Shown one piece after another: positions 63,913 to 64,000 of a DNA stretch of 64,000 bases. Origin of the DNA: Paenibacillus aceti (GTDB lineage: Bacteria > Bacillota > Bacilli > Paenibacillales > Paenibacillaceae); contig NZ_KZ987724.1 in assembly GCF_003614185.1 (NCBI RefSeq), positions 1,711,346-1,775,345 of the forward strand. Direction: 5' to 3'. A program made the translations under genes and the position numbers. Numbering within the stretch: the first letter of the stretch is position 1; every line of letters begins with the position of its first letter. The notes beneath the pieces are model-generated. The model searched no databases. It was not told the DNA's origin and worked only from the letters and a program-made list of their open reading frames with translations.

Positions 63913-64000
63913 ATTGGTCAAACCCTCGATCCCTCCACCCGCATAGCGGGTGGTTTTTTGTTTCGCGCGTTTCACGCACTCAACTGGCTAAAGCCATAAT

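Larger units (their letters stand above)
63244..63960. mobile_element. IS200-type insertion sequence
   Basis: About 0.7 kb with no terminal inverted repeats but subterminal hairpins at both ends: CCACCCG/CGGGTGG (63249-63267) and CCACCCGC/GCGGGTGG (63935-63953). The single Y1 transposase gene is on the minus strand, so the right-hand hairpin is the left end of the element. Exact borders are not certain. Confidence 0.85.

Overview
The window looks like chromosomal DNA of a spore-forming, low-to-mid GC Bacillota, most probably Paenibacillus or a close relative. Signs are strong GGAGG-type ribosome binding sites, frequent TTG and GTG starts, a Bacillus-type SOS pair (lexA divergent from yneA, with a DUF896/YnzC gene nearby), an E1-E2-E3 pyruvate dehydrogenase operon, UppP, two DUF2642-like proteins, a PASTA-tailed penicillin-binding protein and intergenic palindromic repeats. 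This is inference from gene content only; no rRNA or tRNA gene was seen.

Layout. 0-6 kb: a response regulator cut by the window edge, a lipoprotein/ABC-ATPase pair, an MFS transporter, a winged-helix regulator and a HAD hydrolase. 6-14.5 kb: topB, gltD without gltB beside it, the thyA-folA pair, a small P-loop ATPase and uppP. 14.5-20 kb: an ArsR regulator with its operator and a four-domain CoA-disulfide-reductase/rhodanese/TusA/DsrE protein, then small and accessory genes. 20-30 kb: a YjdI/YjdJ-type ferredoxin-GNAT pair, a class B PBP and the pdhABCD operon. 30-38 kb: housekeeping genes (TRIC-like channel, ThiN, NlpC/P60, ThiF family, ABC-F, LysR/SDR).

38-48.5 kb holds the most unusual locus: ten minus-strand genes forming a variant Tad/Flp-type pilus or secretion system. 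In transcription order they are a Ser/Thr kinase fused to a MinD/CpaE-like domain, a CpaB-like SAF protein, two P-loop-less TadZ-like proteins, a TadA/CpaF ATPase, a fused TadB-TadC protein and four small membrane-anchored pseudopilin-like proteins. No prepilin peptidase or secretin is in the window. 48.5-53.8 kb is a DNA-repair/RNA-processing block (HAD-IIA phosphatase, Fpg/Nei glycosylase, endonuclease IV, cREC protein, FtsJ-like methyltransferase, RNase Z). metH follows. The right end carries a HAD hydrolase, the SOS genes, a DUF2642 protein, a possible small lipoprotein and a complete IS200-type element.

The intergenic DNA is notable. Three unrelated families of short palindromic repeats occur as structured clusters: four-hairpin CCTGC/GCAGG clusters at three loci, TAACGAAAC/GTTTCGTTA clusters at three loci (two of them in forward-forward-reverse-reverse order), and a TAACGGACA/TGTCCGTTA cluster with co-varying outer stems at one locus. 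Upstream of metH lies a decayed tandem repeat of about 40 bp. Several promoters and operators can be read directly: the lexA/yneA SOS boxes, the 20-bp perfect palindrome over the arsR -10 box, and the pdhA promoter with TATAACAG repeats.
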